Of a stretch of 64,000 bases of DNA, positions 52,350-60,757 are shown piece after piece. How positions within the stretch are numbered: the stretch's first letter is position 1; every line of letters begins with the position of its first letter. The stretch is from Embleya sp042956465 (GTDB lineage: Bacteria > Actinomycetota > Actinomycetes > Streptomycetales > Streptomycetaceae). The translations under genes and the position numbers were made by a program. Where the stretch lies: positions 248,001 through 312,000 of the forward strand of contig NZ_JBIBGL010000012.1 in NCBI RefSeq assembly GCF_042956465.1. Reading direction: 5' to 3'. A model generated the notes under the pieces. That model had not been told where the DNA came from. It worked only from the letters and a program-made list of their open reading frames with translations, and ran no database searches.

Positions 52350-53627
52350 TCAGCTCAGACTGAGCGTCAGATTCCCGGTGTAGGTGTCGGAGCGCGAGCC
52401 GCCGGGGAGCGACAGGTTCAACAGGGCGTTCGCCTCGAACGCCCCGCCGGTGACCGCGCCGGTGCTCGGGTTCTGCCGACACAGCACCTCGGCGCTGCCG
52501 CCGACCGTGCCGGGCACGCCGGTGCCGACGGTGGCGGGCGGGCCCTCCACGGTCGTGCAGGCGGGGATCCAGGTGAGCCGCTGGGCCGGGACGATCTCGC
52601 CGCCCTGGCCGACGAAGTCACTGGCCTGTGCGGTCAGCGTCCAGCCGAGTGTGCTGCCGCGCCGATCCAGGATGGAGACCGGGTTCAGCCGGCCCTCCAA
52701 CTGCTGGGTGCCGTCGCTGGGTTGGAACTGCGGCATGGTCACGCCGGCCGAGTCCTGGCGCATGAACAACGGTCCGGCCACGGTGTCCGCGGGAGTCTGC
52801 GGCACCTGGCCGGCGGGCGGCGGCGGAAGGGGCGGGGCGCTCGGCGGGGGCGAGCCGGCCCCGGTGGACGGCCCCGGGGTGGCGCCGACACCGCCGAGTG
52901 TGGGGTCGCCGACGGCGCCCACCGAGCCCGCGCTCGGATCGGTCGTGGCGCCGCCGGGAGGTGGGGTGGTGGACGTGCCGGGAGTACTGCCGGTGCCCGC
53001 CGAGCCACCGCCCACCGGGCCGGCGCCCGCCGAACCGCCGCCCGTGCTCGGGCCCGGGGTCTGGGTGGTGCCGACCTGGAGGCTCGCCGACACCGGCAGC
53101 CGGTCCGGGTGGACCGGGGTGCAGGGCGAGTCCCGGATGAAGGTCTGCTTGAGCACGTACGCGCCCGGCGCGAGGTCGATCCGGCCCTCGGCGGCGATGG
53201 TGAACCGGCCGGTCATGTCCGCGACCGGGAGCGGTTGGGAGCCGCCGGCCTTCGGGTGCTTCGCGGGACCGGTGAGCTGAATGTCGCCGACCTGCGCGTT
53301 GGAGAGCTTGACCGTGGCGTTCGGCGTCTCGGTATCGGCGAATGCGTCGGTCCAGGTCCACGGGTTGCGTGGCGGAGTGGCCCAGTGCCAGGTGACGGTC
53401 ACCTCCTCGCCGACCTTGTACGTGCCCTGCTTCGGGGCCGACACGGTCAGCTCGATCCGGGGCTTCCAGGTGAAGTCGGGCCCGCCTGCGAGCGGCGGTC
53501 GGCAACTCACCTCGTGCTCCACGGGCGCCGCCTGGGCCCCGGGGGCGACCGCCGTGAGACCTGCCGCGCCGGCGGCGAGCACGCCTGCCCCCAGCATCGC
53601 GAACAGCCTCCTGCGGGGTGGAACCAT
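52350..53627 (-). CDS. WxL-type surface protein with Pro/Gly linker (module B, linker, WxL)
   Basis: A protein of 425 residues. Signal peptide to about 33. Module B (about 34-185) has the Cys pair (EVSCRPPL and DSPCTPV) and ELTVSAPKQGTYKVGEEVTVTWHW. In place of Ig-like repeats there is a ~110-residue Gly/Ser/Thr/Pro linker. The WxL-type domain has LNPVSILDRRG, GWTLTAQASDF (W329), a Cys pair (IPACTT and VLCRQ) and the end YTGNLTLSLS. The linker would act as a flexible stalk. The ATG at 53627 has GGGAAGGGAG upstream. Confidence 0.84.
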   Translation of the reverse strand: MVPPRRRLFAMLGAGVLAAGAAGLTAVAPGAQAAPVEHEVSCRPPLAGGPDFTWKPRIELTVSAPKQGTYKVGEEVTVTWHWATPPRNPWTWTDAFADTETPNATVKLSNAQVGDIQLTGPAKHPKAGGSQPLPVADMTGRFTIAAEGRIDLAPGAYVLKQTFIRDSPCTPVHPDRLPVSASLQVGTTQTPGPSTGGGSAGAGPVGGGSAGTGSTPGTSTTPPPGGATTDPSAGSVGAVGDPTLGGVGATPGPSTGAGSPPPSAPPLPPPPAGQVPQTPADTVAGPLFMRQDSAGVTMPQFQPSDGTQQLEGRLNPVSILDRRGSTLGWTLTAQASDFVGQGGEIVPAQRLTWIPACTTVEGPPATVGTGVPGTVGGSAEVLCRQNPSTGAVTGGAFEANALLNLSLPGGSRSDTYTGNLTLSLS

Positions 53628-53702
53628 GCGCGGGACGCTCCCTTCCCTGTTCTTCGTTTCTCGGCTTCGGCCGCCCCCGGCTCGTTCGACTGCGGGGTGG
53701 CC

Positions 53703-53764
53703 TGAAACGTGTTCCATAAATGGGCCAAATGCCCATTGATTCCGCTTGCCTGACGTGGTGTCAA
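53703..53764 (-). promoter_or_regulatory. Promoter and TGnAAC operator of the gene at 52350
   Basis: On the minus strand: TTGACA (53759-53764), 18 bp, ATCAAT (53735-53740), and 18 bp on the repeat TGAAACGTGTTCCA (53703-53716, plus strand). The operator starts 76 bp before the coding region. Confidence 0.65.
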
Positions 53765-54573
53765 GGGGTCCGAGCCGGCTGTGACGGGTTCGAGAAGCGC
53801 CGGCACAGAGCGTCGTCGTCGACGCGGCCGAGCGTCACGGGCATGGTGGTCGGGTGCGCCCGGGCCGGCATCCCGGGCCGGCATCCCCGGCCGTTCCCAC
53901 GGACCCGTTGTGCGTCGCCGCCAGGACGGGCCCGGGTTTCGTTCACCCGTGACAGGCGGCGGTGCGTCGGCGGCGGGACGGGGGCCGCGGCGGTGCTTCC
54001 GGGCTCGTCGGCCACGGTGTGCCGTCCCCGGGGCGCGCCGCGCGGTGTACGCGCCGGGGCTCCTGGGGTTCTCGCCCGGAGTTTCACTGTTTGCAGGCTT
54101 TTCGTGCGGCAGTTGTACGCGACACGTGTCGAGTTTGTGGGGACCTGGCAACCGCCTTGTCGACAGAGTGATTTCGCTGGTCCGCGCGATATGGAACCGT
54201 GTCCGACGGATGCAGATTTTCTGCTTTTCGCTGTTGTCCGCTCATGCCACTTGTCGTACCGTCACCCGAAGATCTGACGTGACATCAAGTACTGGAACAG
54301 TCTCGATGTCTCCCGGACGCGCCAAGGGAAGCCCCCTCCAGGGAACGCGAGGCGTGTCCCACCGGTGCTTGCGTGGTCCGGTTTCCCGCCCGGTCCGCGC
54401 CTCGAAAGGGGGAAGTCGGGTGTGGCGACCGCGTGTACCCGATGCGTCGGGGCGCGTGCCGGGTCGGTGCAGGCCGACACGCCGGAACGGCCCTGCTGAG
54501 CGCGCGCCGCTCCGGCCGTTTCGATCAGGACTTCTCGACGAGCAAGAGATCCCCCCGAAGGGAGAACCACCGT
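53765..54573. other. Long intergenic region between divergent surface genes
   Basis: About 810 bp with no convincing gene. It holds direct repeats of GGGCCGGCATCCC (about 53865-53890) and a GACACGTGTC palindrome (54121-54130). A more A/T-rich stretch spans about 54140-54300, with a partial TGGAACAG half-site at 54293. It likely carries the promoter of the LPKTG gene, but I could not identify a convincing -35/-10 pair. Confidence 0.5.
54121..54130. promoter_or_regulatory. GACACGTGTC palindrome, copy 4
   Basis: A perfect 10-bp palindrome about 440 bp upstream of the LPKTG gene start. Its flanks differ from copies 1 and 2. Confidence 0.45.
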
Positions 54574-55428
54574 ATGGTCAGGCCCTATAAGCGAACCGCG
54601 GGCGGCTTGGCGGCGTTCGCCGTCATGGCCGGCGGCATGCTGGCGTTCGCGCCGCAGGCCGGCGCCGCGCCGGTCACCACGCAGGTGAAGTGCGAGTTCA
54701 CCGACGCCCTGGTCATCCAGGCGATGGACAACAAGACGTCGGTTTCCGGCGCGCAGCCCTTCACGATCACCGGCCCGGCCGACTCGACGCCCGGCAAGTC
54801 GATCCAACTCGCCATCGACCCGGGCCCCAGCCCCGCGTCGTCCCCGCTCAAGGCCCCCATCAAGATCACTCCCACGGTCGTCTTCGACGCGAAGTCCGAC
54901 GGTGGGACCGCGACGCTGACGGCGGTGGGCGCGACCACCACCATGACGGTGGAGGCGAAGGCCGGGATCGACGTCCCGAAGTTCAACGCCAACGTGCAGT
55001 TGCCGAGCAATGCCAAGGGCAAGGTCGAGCTGAGCCCCAAGAAGTTCCAGCTGAAGATCGAGGTCATCGAACCGCCGCTGGAGTTCACGGTGCCCTGCAA
55101 CATGACCTCGACGGCGGTGGCCTACTCGGTCACCACCCCGGCTGCCGCGACGAGCGGCGGCTCGACCTCCGGCTCGACCTCCGGCTCCACGTCGGGCTCG
55201 ACCTCGGGTTCGACCTCGGGTTCCACGTCCGGCTCCACCTCGGGCTCCACGAGTGGTACCACCTCGGACACGACGGCCGGCTCGACCACCGGCTCGGGCA
55301 CGCTGCCCAAGACCGGTCCGCTGGACGACGCGCTCTCGATGGGTCTGCTCGGTGGGACCGTCGGGCTGCTCGGCGTCGGCGGGGTGTTGCTCGCGACCCG
55401 TCGGGTGCGGTCCTCGCGCAACGCCTGA
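54574..55428 (+). CDS. Sortase-anchored LPKTG surface protein (module A plus SGST repeats)
   Basis: A protein of 284 residues. Signal peptide to about 31 (QAGA). Module A (about 32-185) opens with QVKCEFTDA, has PGPSPASSPLKAP and closes with TVPCNMTS. Then a tandem Ser/Gly/Thr stretch of STSG units (about 192-225) forms a stalk. The C-terminus is a classical sorting signal: LPKTG at 244-248, a hydrophobic helix and the basic tail RRVRSSRNA. It should be joined to peptidoglycan by a sortase not encoded here. AAGGGAG lies about 10 bp before the ATG. Confidence 0.9.
   Translation: MVRPYKRTAGGLAAFAVMAGGMLAFAPQAGAAPVTTQVKCEFTDALVIQAMDNKTSVSGAQPFTITGPADSTPGKSIQLAIDPGPSPASSPLKAPIKITPTVVFDAKSDGGTATLTAVGATTTMTVEAKAGIDVPKFNANVQLPSNAKGKVELSPKKFQLKIEVIEPPLEFTVPCNMTSTAVAYSVTTPAAATSGGSTSGSTSGSTSGSTSGSTSGSTSGSTSGSTSGTTSDTTAGSTTGSGTLPKTGPLDDALSMGLLGGTVGLLGVGGVLLATRRVRSSRNA
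55185..55245. repeat. Tandem repeat coding for STSG units
   Basis: Repeats of 12 bp (TCGACCTCCGGC and close variants) encode the Ser-Thr-Ser-Gly stalk of the LPKTG protein. Synonymous changes between units show some age. Such tracts can change copy number by slippage. Confidence 0.7.
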
Positions 55429-55443
55429 CCCGGGTCTGCTGAC

Positions 55444-55472
55444 GGTCGGCCTTCCGGCTCGGGAGGCCGACC
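55444..55472 (+). terminator. Terminator of the LPKTG gene
   Basis: A 12-position stem (55444-55455 with 55461-55472, one G-T pair) and 5-nt loop, 16 bp past the stop. Confidence 0.78.
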
Positions 55473-55492
55473 GCGGCGCTTGCCGACGGCTA

Positions 55493-55549
55493 TTGACTAT
55501 GCGGCGCGATCGCGCGTGAATGGCACGCCAGAATCTGTAACACGTTTCA
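55493..55549 (+). promoter_or_regulatory. Promoter and TGnAAC operator of the gene at 55769
   Basis: TTGACT (55493-55498), 17 bp, GTGAAT (55516-55521), then the repeat TGTAACACGTTTCA (55536-55549). Read in the direction of transcription this is the same order and nearly the same spacing as at the four leftward genes, which argues for function. The leader is about 220 nt. Confidence 0.68.
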
Positions 55550-55768
55550 GTTCGTGGCTCAGGGTCCGTGTCCCGCAAAGGGATCGACGGACAGCGGGAC
55601 GGCCGCCTCGGCCGTGTGCACTGGATCTCGAGCGAGGCGACCGCCCAGGTACGGCACCGGAGCGCCGGGCTCACGGTAGTGCGACGCTCCTCGGCACCCG
55701 CTCCGGTGTGGTGTTCGACCACTCCGCCCCCGGCGGCCGGTGGCAACCCCTGAAGGGAGCAGCACCAC

Positions 55769-57370
55769 ATGTTCAAACCCAGCAAGAAGGTCGTCGCGAC
55801 GTTCGGCGTCGCGGTGATCGCGGGTAGCGCGGGACTGGTGGCGGGTGCGCCGATGGCCTCCGCGGCGTCGGTCAACCCGGATCTGACCTGCACCGAGCCG
55901 ATCCTGAACTGGAACAAGTCCGGCAAGCAGACGTTCGACGTCTCGCTCACGCCGGACACCGGCTCGGCACCGGGAACGGTGCAGGCCAAGGTCGACGCGG
56001 GCGAGAACCCACTGCGGCCGGACACCCCGTTCCCGAATATCGGCTTCGTCGGCCAATACACCTTCGCCTTGAGCACCGGTGGCGAAGTCACGCTGACCGC
56101 ACCGAAGTTCACCTCGGACATCGGACCCACCCAGGGCATCAACCCGCCGGAGTTCACCGCCGACCTGGCCATTCCGCAGGCCGCGCCGGGAACGACGATC
56201 GAGTTGACGCTCAAGACGTTCGCCCTGGACGTCTATCTGGCCGGCCAAACGAGCAAAATCACCACGGCCACCTGTCAGGTGACCGGCAACAACGGCGTGG
56301 TCGCGTCCTACAAGGTCGCCGACAGCACGCCGCAGGAACCGACCCTGACCACCACGCCCGGACAGGTCAAGCCCGGCGGTGCCCTCACCGTCGCCGGGAC
56401 GAACTGGCCGGCCGGAACGCCCACGGTCGAACTGTGCGACGCGAGCGGCAACGCCTGCGACGCGACCAAGGTCACCGGGGCGCTCACGGTCACCGATGGT
56501 GCGCTCGCCGGCACCGCGACGATCGGCGCGACCGTCGCGGACGGCTCGTACCAGCTCAAGGTCACCGTCGGCGACAAGTCCAAGACGTCGAACGTGGCGG
56601 TCAAGGCCGATGTGCCGAGCAACCCGCGCAAGCTCACCCTGAACCCGACCCACGGGCCGGTCGGCACCGAGGTCACGGTGAACGGCGAGGGCTACACGCC
56701 GGACGCCTCCGTGTACGTGATCCCGACCAACGCCGCCCAGCAGCCGGACGTTCCCGGCCTGGTGATGGCGAAGGCCGGTGCCGACGGCAAGTTCACCGCC
56801 AAGGTCAAGGTCAACAAGGCGGACACCACGCTGATCGCGGCATCCGAGGACACCACCGGCACGCTGTCCGCCGGTGCGCCGTTCACGGTCGACGGGGGCA
56901 ACCCCCCGACCGGCGCGCTCAAGCAGGACGTCACCGGCACGATCGCCGGCGGCGCCCTGACGATCACTCAGGAGAACGCCGGGATCAAGCTTTCCGACGT
57001 GACCCTGAACGGCACCGAGCAGAACATGACCGGCGCGCTGAACACGGTGACGGTCAAGGACTACCGCGGTGGCTCCACCGGTTGGACGCTGACCGGCGCG
57101 GTGACCGACTTCACCAACGGCGCGGGCGGCACCATCCCGGCGGAGAAGTTCTCCTGGACTCCGAAGCTCACGCCCGGCGAGGGCTCGCCGAGCCAGGCGG
57201 TGGCCGGTAGCGCGGGCCCGATCGGCAAGACCGGCGCCACGCTGGCGTCCGCGCCCAACGCGGATGTCACCGGTGGCACGTTCAAGGCCGACGCGGGTCT
57301 GTCCCTGGCGGTCCCGGCCTACCAGGCACCCGGCAACTACAGCGCGACGCTCACGCTCTCCATCTCCTGA
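55769..57370 (+). CDS. WxL-type surface protein with module A head (A, C, D, WxL)
   Basis: A protein of 533 residues. Signal peptide to about 32. Its head is a module A variant (DLTCTEPIL ... TATCQVTG) rather than module B. Repeat C (ELCDASGNAC), repeat D (NPTHGPVGTEVTVNGEGYTPD) and a WxL-type domain follow: LNTVTVKDYRGG, GWTLTGAVTDF (W439), KFSWTPK, end YSATLTLSIS. The last domains are very close to those at 39507 and 43295 on the other strand. AAGGGAG precedes the ATG. Confidence 0.86.
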   Translation: MFKPSKKVVATFGVAVIAGSAGLVAGAPMASAASVNPDLTCTEPILNWNKSGKQTFDVSLTPDTGSAPGTVQAKVDAGENPLRPDTPFPNIGFVGQYTFALSTGGEVTLTAPKFTSDIGPTQGINPPEFTADLAIPQAAPGTTIELTLKTFALDVYLAGQTSKITTATCQVTGNNGVVASYKVADSTPQEPTLTTTPGQVKPGGALTVAGTNWPAGTPTVELCDASGNACDATKVTGALTVTDGALAGTATIGATVADGSYQLKVTVGDKSKTSNVAVKADVPSNPRKLTLNPTHGPVGTEVTVNGEGYTPDASVYVIPTNAAQQPDVPGLVMAKAGADGKFTAKVKVNKADTTLIAASEDTTGTLSAGAPFTVDGGNPPTGALKQDVTGTIAGGALTITQENAGIKLSDVTLNGTEQNMTGALNTVTVKDYRGGSTGWTLTGAVTDFTNGAGGTIPAEKFSWTPKLTPGEGSPSQAVAGSAGPIGKTGATLASAPNADVTGGTFKADAGLSLAVPAYQAPGNYSATLTLSIS

Positions 57371-57377
57371 CCGAATT

Positions 57378-57405
57378 CCCCGCGCCGGATCCCTTCGGCG
57401 CGGGG
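57378..57405 (+). terminator. Terminator of the gene at 55769
   Basis: A perfect 10-bp stem (57378-57387 with 57396-57405) and 8-nt loop, 7 bp past the stop. The ~250 bp to the next gene is GC-rich with no clear promoter box. Confidence 0.8.
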
Positions 57406-57653
57406 ACCTCGAACGGCCTCGACACCGGGGGCCCGGGCGCCACGGAAAACCATCCGTGGCGCACGGTCCGCCGGAGCGGGCCGCTGCGGATCGACGCAGA
57501 GCGGAGGGTGGGGCGGGCAGCCGGCCCGTCCCGCCCACACCGCACACGTGCGATCCGCGCAGCCACCATCCAGGCACACAGCGCGGGCCCTTCGGATCCG
57601 CTCCCGAAGCCGGCCCTTTCGATCCGCAGCACACAGACCAGCTGGAGACACCG

Positions 57654-59549
57654 ATGACGGGCACCCCGGCCCCCCCGAGCCGCCGGCAAGGCGGACGCAA
57701 CCGATCCCTGGCCACCCTGTTCGCAGTGCTGGCCACGCTGTTCGCCTCCCTGACGCTGGTCGCGCCGACCCCCGCGTCGGCCGCGGGCAACGGCGAATGG
57801 TCGGTCGACCCGTACGTGCCGGACGGCACGAGCCAGAACGCCCGTCGCTACTTCTTCCTCGAAGGCGCCGCCGGCACCACCGTTCCCGACGTGGTGACCC
57901 TGCACAACACGAGCCCGGCGCCGCTCACCATGAAGCTGTTCGGCGCGGACGCGTACAACACGCCGCGCGACGGCGGCTTCGCGCTGCGCACGGTCACCGA
58001 CAAACAGAAGGACGTCGGGACCTGGATCCAGGTGGCGCCGGAGAACCAGACGCTGACCCTGCAGCCGGGGGAGAAGCGTCAGGTCCCGTTCAACATCGTC
58101 ATCCCGCCGAACGCGACGCCCGGTGACCACCCCGGCGCCATCGTCGCGCTCAACACCGCGATCGAGGGCACCCAGCAGCAGGGCCAGATCAAGGTCAACA
58201 TCCAGCGGCAGATCGGCGCCCGGGTGTACCTGCGGGTGCAGGGCGACGCGCTGCCGGCGATGGACATCCAAAAGGTCGAGGTCGAGCGGGACGCGGGCTT
58301 CGGCGAATTCTTCGGGTCGAGCAAGGCGACGATCACCTACCGGATCATCAACCGGGGCAATGTGATCCTGCGCCCCAAGTTCCGGCTCCGGGCCGAGGGT
58401 CTGTTCGGGCGCGAGCTGATGAGCAAGGCCGACGAGGGCGCCGAGATCCTGCCGGGTTCGACCGTCGACAAGGTCGTCGAGTGGAAGGACGCGCCGCGAC
58501 TGGACCACGTCACCGTCAAGGTCGACGGCGTCGTCGCGGAGCAGAACCTCAAGGACGACGCGAGCGCTTCGTACACGGCCGTGCCATGGCCCAGTCTGCT
58601 CACCCTGGCCGCCATCCTGCTGCTCGCCGGCATCGGTTGGGGCGTGTGGCGCAACGGACGCAAGGGCAAGGGCGGGGACCCGGCCGAGCCCGGCAACCCG
58701 GTGGGCCCGACCGACGACACGACCGTGCTGCCGCCGATCCCGGCCGCGCCGGAGCCCGCGCCTGCCGGCGAGAGCGTCGCCGAGCACGCCCAGGCCGCGC
58801 CCGGGGCGACCGGTGAGACCGTTGCCGAGCACGCAACCGCCGCCGGTGACGCGCCGGTTGCGGAGCCCGCGGTAGTCGAACTCGCGAAGGAGGCCGCCCC
58901 GGCGGAGACTTCCGGCGAGGGCGAGAACACGGACGCGACGGACGGGAAGGCCGAGGCGGAGGTCGGGATGCCGGCCGATGCTGCGACGGAGAACGCCGAG
59001 CCGGTCGCGGCGGAGCAGGTGGAGCAGGCCGAGCAAGGCGCGAAGTCCGAGACCCCCGAGAAGCCTGAGACCCCCGAGAAGCCTGAGAACACCGAGAAGC
59101 CCGAGAACACCGAGGGGTCCGAGGAGAAGCCGGCCGCAGTCCCGGCGAGCGTGGACGAGCCGGCCGTGGCCGGTGAGGCCGACGACAAGCGGATCGACGC
59201 CGAGGCGACTCCCGTGGCGGACAAGCCCGTTGCGGACACATCCGCCGTCGAGGACACCACGCCGGCGGTTGTCGAGGCCGAACCGGCCGAGCACGCCGCC
59301 CACTCCGCCGCACCGACTGCCGAGCAGTCGACCGTCGCCGAAGGCGATTCCGCCGCGCCGGCCGCCGGCGAGGCCGAGCCCGCCGTGTCGGCCGCCGCTG
59401 CCGAGCCCGCCGCTGCCGACGCCGCCCCCGCCGCCGCTCCCGCGAAGAAGGCCGCCAAGCGCCCGAAGGGCAAGCAGCCCCCGGCCCGCCCGCGGGCCGA
59501 TGCGCCGGCCGCCGAGGACTCCGCCGATTCCGCGGGGGTCGGCCGTTGA
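57654..59549 (+). CDS. DUF916 (WxL-interacting) membrane protein with long tail
   Basis: A protein of 631 residues. Signal peptide to about 43. The DUF916 region (about 44-215) has WSVDPYVPDG, RYFFLEGAAGTTVPDVVTLHN, WIQVAPENQTLTLQPGEKRQVPFNIVIPPNATPGDHPGAIV and RIGARVYLRVQG-like ends. A second beta domain (about 215-305: ATITYRIINRGNVILRPKFRLRA) follows, then a helix (about 314-333) and basic RNGRKGKGG. In Firmicutes this family partners WxL proteins and binds peptidoglycan. The ~300-residue acidic Ala/Glu/Pro tail, with EKPETP/EKPENT repeats, is predicted to be inside. It overlaps the next gene by 4 bp. Confidence 0.88.
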   Translation: MTGTPAPPSRRQGGRNRSLATLFAVLATLFASLTLVAPTPASAAGNGEWSVDPYVPDGTSQNARRYFFLEGAAGTTVPDVVTLHNTSPAPLTMKLFGADAYNTPRDGGFALRTVTDKQKDVGTWIQVAPENQTLTLQPGEKRQVPFNIVIPPNATPGDHPGAIVALNTAIEGTQQQGQIKVNIQRQIGARVYLRVQGDALPAMDIQKVEVERDAGFGEFFGSSKATITYRIINRGNVILRPKFRLRAEGLFGRELMSKADEGAEILPGSTVDKVVEWKDAPRLDHVTVKVDGVVAEQNLKDDASASYTAVPWPSLLTLAAILLLAGIGWGVWRNGRKGKGGDPAEPGNPVGPTDDTTVLPPIPAAPEPAPAGESVAEHAQAAPGATGETVAEHATAAGDAPVAEPAVVELAKEAAPAETSGEGENTDATDGKAEAEVGMPADAATENAEPVAAEQVEQAEQGAKSETPEKPETPEKPENTEKPENTEGSEEKPAAVPASVDEPAVAGEADDKRIDAEATPVADKPVADTSAVEDTTPAVVEAEPAEHAAHSAAPTAEQSTVAEGDSAAPAAGEAEPAVSAAAAEPAAADAAPAAAPAKKAAKRPKGKQPPARPRADAPAAEDSADSAGVGR

Positions 59550-60757
59550 TCGTGGTCAACCGGGTTCGTCACGCAGTTCGGGTCGGCCGCGTCCGCGGTG
59601 CCGCCCTCGCGCTGATCGCCGTGCTGTTGCTGGGGCTGGTCGCCCTCGGCGGCACGGCGCCCGCGCGTGCGGCGGACCCGGCGCCGGCCGCGGGACCGAG
59701 CGCGTCGATCGACCCGGGCAAGGTCGCGGCCGGGGACAAGGTCTCGGTCGTCGGTGGTGACTGGACTCCCGGATCCCTCGTCCAGGCCAGCATCTGCGGG
59801 GAGAACGGCCTGCGCGGCACGGTCAACTGCGCCGCGGCCAGTGCCGCGAGCGGAACCGTGGACGCCGGCGGCAATGTCTCGATCACCCTGACCGCAGCCA
59901 TCCCGCCGTCTCCGTGTCCGTGTGTGGTCCGGATCGCGGTGATCATGAACGGCCCGCCGAAGGACGCGAGCGTGCCGCTCGAGATCGACGGCGCGCCCTA
60001 TGCCCCGCTGCCGGTGACGGTGAAGACCCCCGGTCGGCTGGTGTTCATCGACAGCGCCATGGTCGGCAAGGACTCGATCTTCACCTGGTTCGGCTCGCCC
60101 GTGCAGCGCCGGTTCCGGATCGAGGTGGGCAACATGGGCCAGTCGCCCATCGTCAACCCGACCTTCCGGATCGGATTCTACGAAGGCGTCTACGCCCCGA
60201 CCTGGGAGAACTACGAGTCGCACGTCACCATCCCGCCGGGCAAGCGCACCACCATCTCGCTCCCGGTGGAGCTGAACCCCCGTCAGCACGGCACCTTCAG
60301 CTGGCGGGTGACCTACGACAACCAGGTCGTGGACGAACAGGCCCTGGAGGTCGGCCGCCCGTGGGGCGTCTACATCTTCGGCGCGCTCCTGGTGATCGTG
60401 GTCCCGGTGGCGGCCTGGCGGCTGTTCCTGCGGGTCGTCGAACTGATCGGCGAGCAGCGGGCCCGCCGTACGAGCGAGCGCGAGCGCGAAGTCGGACTGG
60501 CGGCGGCGCCGTCCCGGCTGACCAGGGACGACAAGAACCGAAGGTCCGCCGAGGACAAGGCGGATGACGACGGGTCGGAACCCAGGACCGCGAACCGACG
60601 GCCGACCGAGCCCTCGGCCGCACCGGTGGACCTGAGCAAGCGCCCGGTCCGCTCGATGGTCGAGACGATGGTGATCGGCGGCCCGCTGTACGCGGGTTCC
60701 GAGCCGGGCGAGGACGACCATCCGCGGGCCGGCGAGTCCGGGGGGTCGGAGCGATGA
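59546..60757 (+). CDS. Neocarzinostatin-like domain membrane protein
   Basis: A protein of 403 residues. Signal peptide to about 42 (PARA). A neocarzinostatin-like Ig domain (about 48-150) follows: IDPGKVAAGDKVSVVGGDWTPGSLV, a close Cys pair (ICGENGLRGTVNC) and CPC. A beta domain (about 165-270: RFRIEVGNMGQSPIVNPTFRIGF) precedes a helix (YIFGALLVIVVPVAAWRLFL) and a charged ~125-residue tail. The layout parallels its neighbour: folded part outside, tail inside. TTG at 59546 overlaps the upstream stop; GTG 59552 is possible. No chromophore genes are present, so an antibiotic role is unlikely. Confidence 0.78.
   Translation: MIVVNRVRHAVRVGRVRGAALALIAVLLLGLVALGGTAPARAADPAPAAGPSASIDPGKVAAGDKVSVVGGDWTPGSLVQASICGENGLRGTVNCAAASAASGTVDAGGNVSITLTAAIPPSPCPCVVRIAVIMNGPPKDASVPLEIDGAPYAPLPVTVKTPGRLVFIDSAMVGKDSIFTWFGSPVQRRFRIEVGNMGQSPIVNPTFRIGFYEGVYAPTWENYESHVTIPPGKRTTISLPVELNPRQHGTFSWRVTYDNQVVDEQALEVGRPWGVYIFGALLVIVVPVAAWRLFLRVVELIGEQRARRTSEREREVGLAAAPSRLTRDDKNRRSAEDKADDDGSEPRTANRRPTEPSAAPVDLSKRPVRSMVETMVIGGPLYAGSEPGEDDHPRAGESGGSER

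Noticed and set aside
55140..55260. Possible CRISPR-like direct repeats
   Set aside because: The 12-bp units are contiguous, in frame and without spacers; they code for the stalk of the LPKTG protein.
55122..55421. Minus-strand frame with repeated Glu-Pro-Glu-Val units
   Set aside because: It is the reverse reading of the Ser-Thr-Ser-Gly repeat of the LPKTG gene, not an independent protein.
59546..60757. An enediyne chromoprotein gene
   Set aside because: The head resembles neocarzinostatin, but the protein is membrane-anchored with a long tail and no biosynthetic or resistance genes are near.
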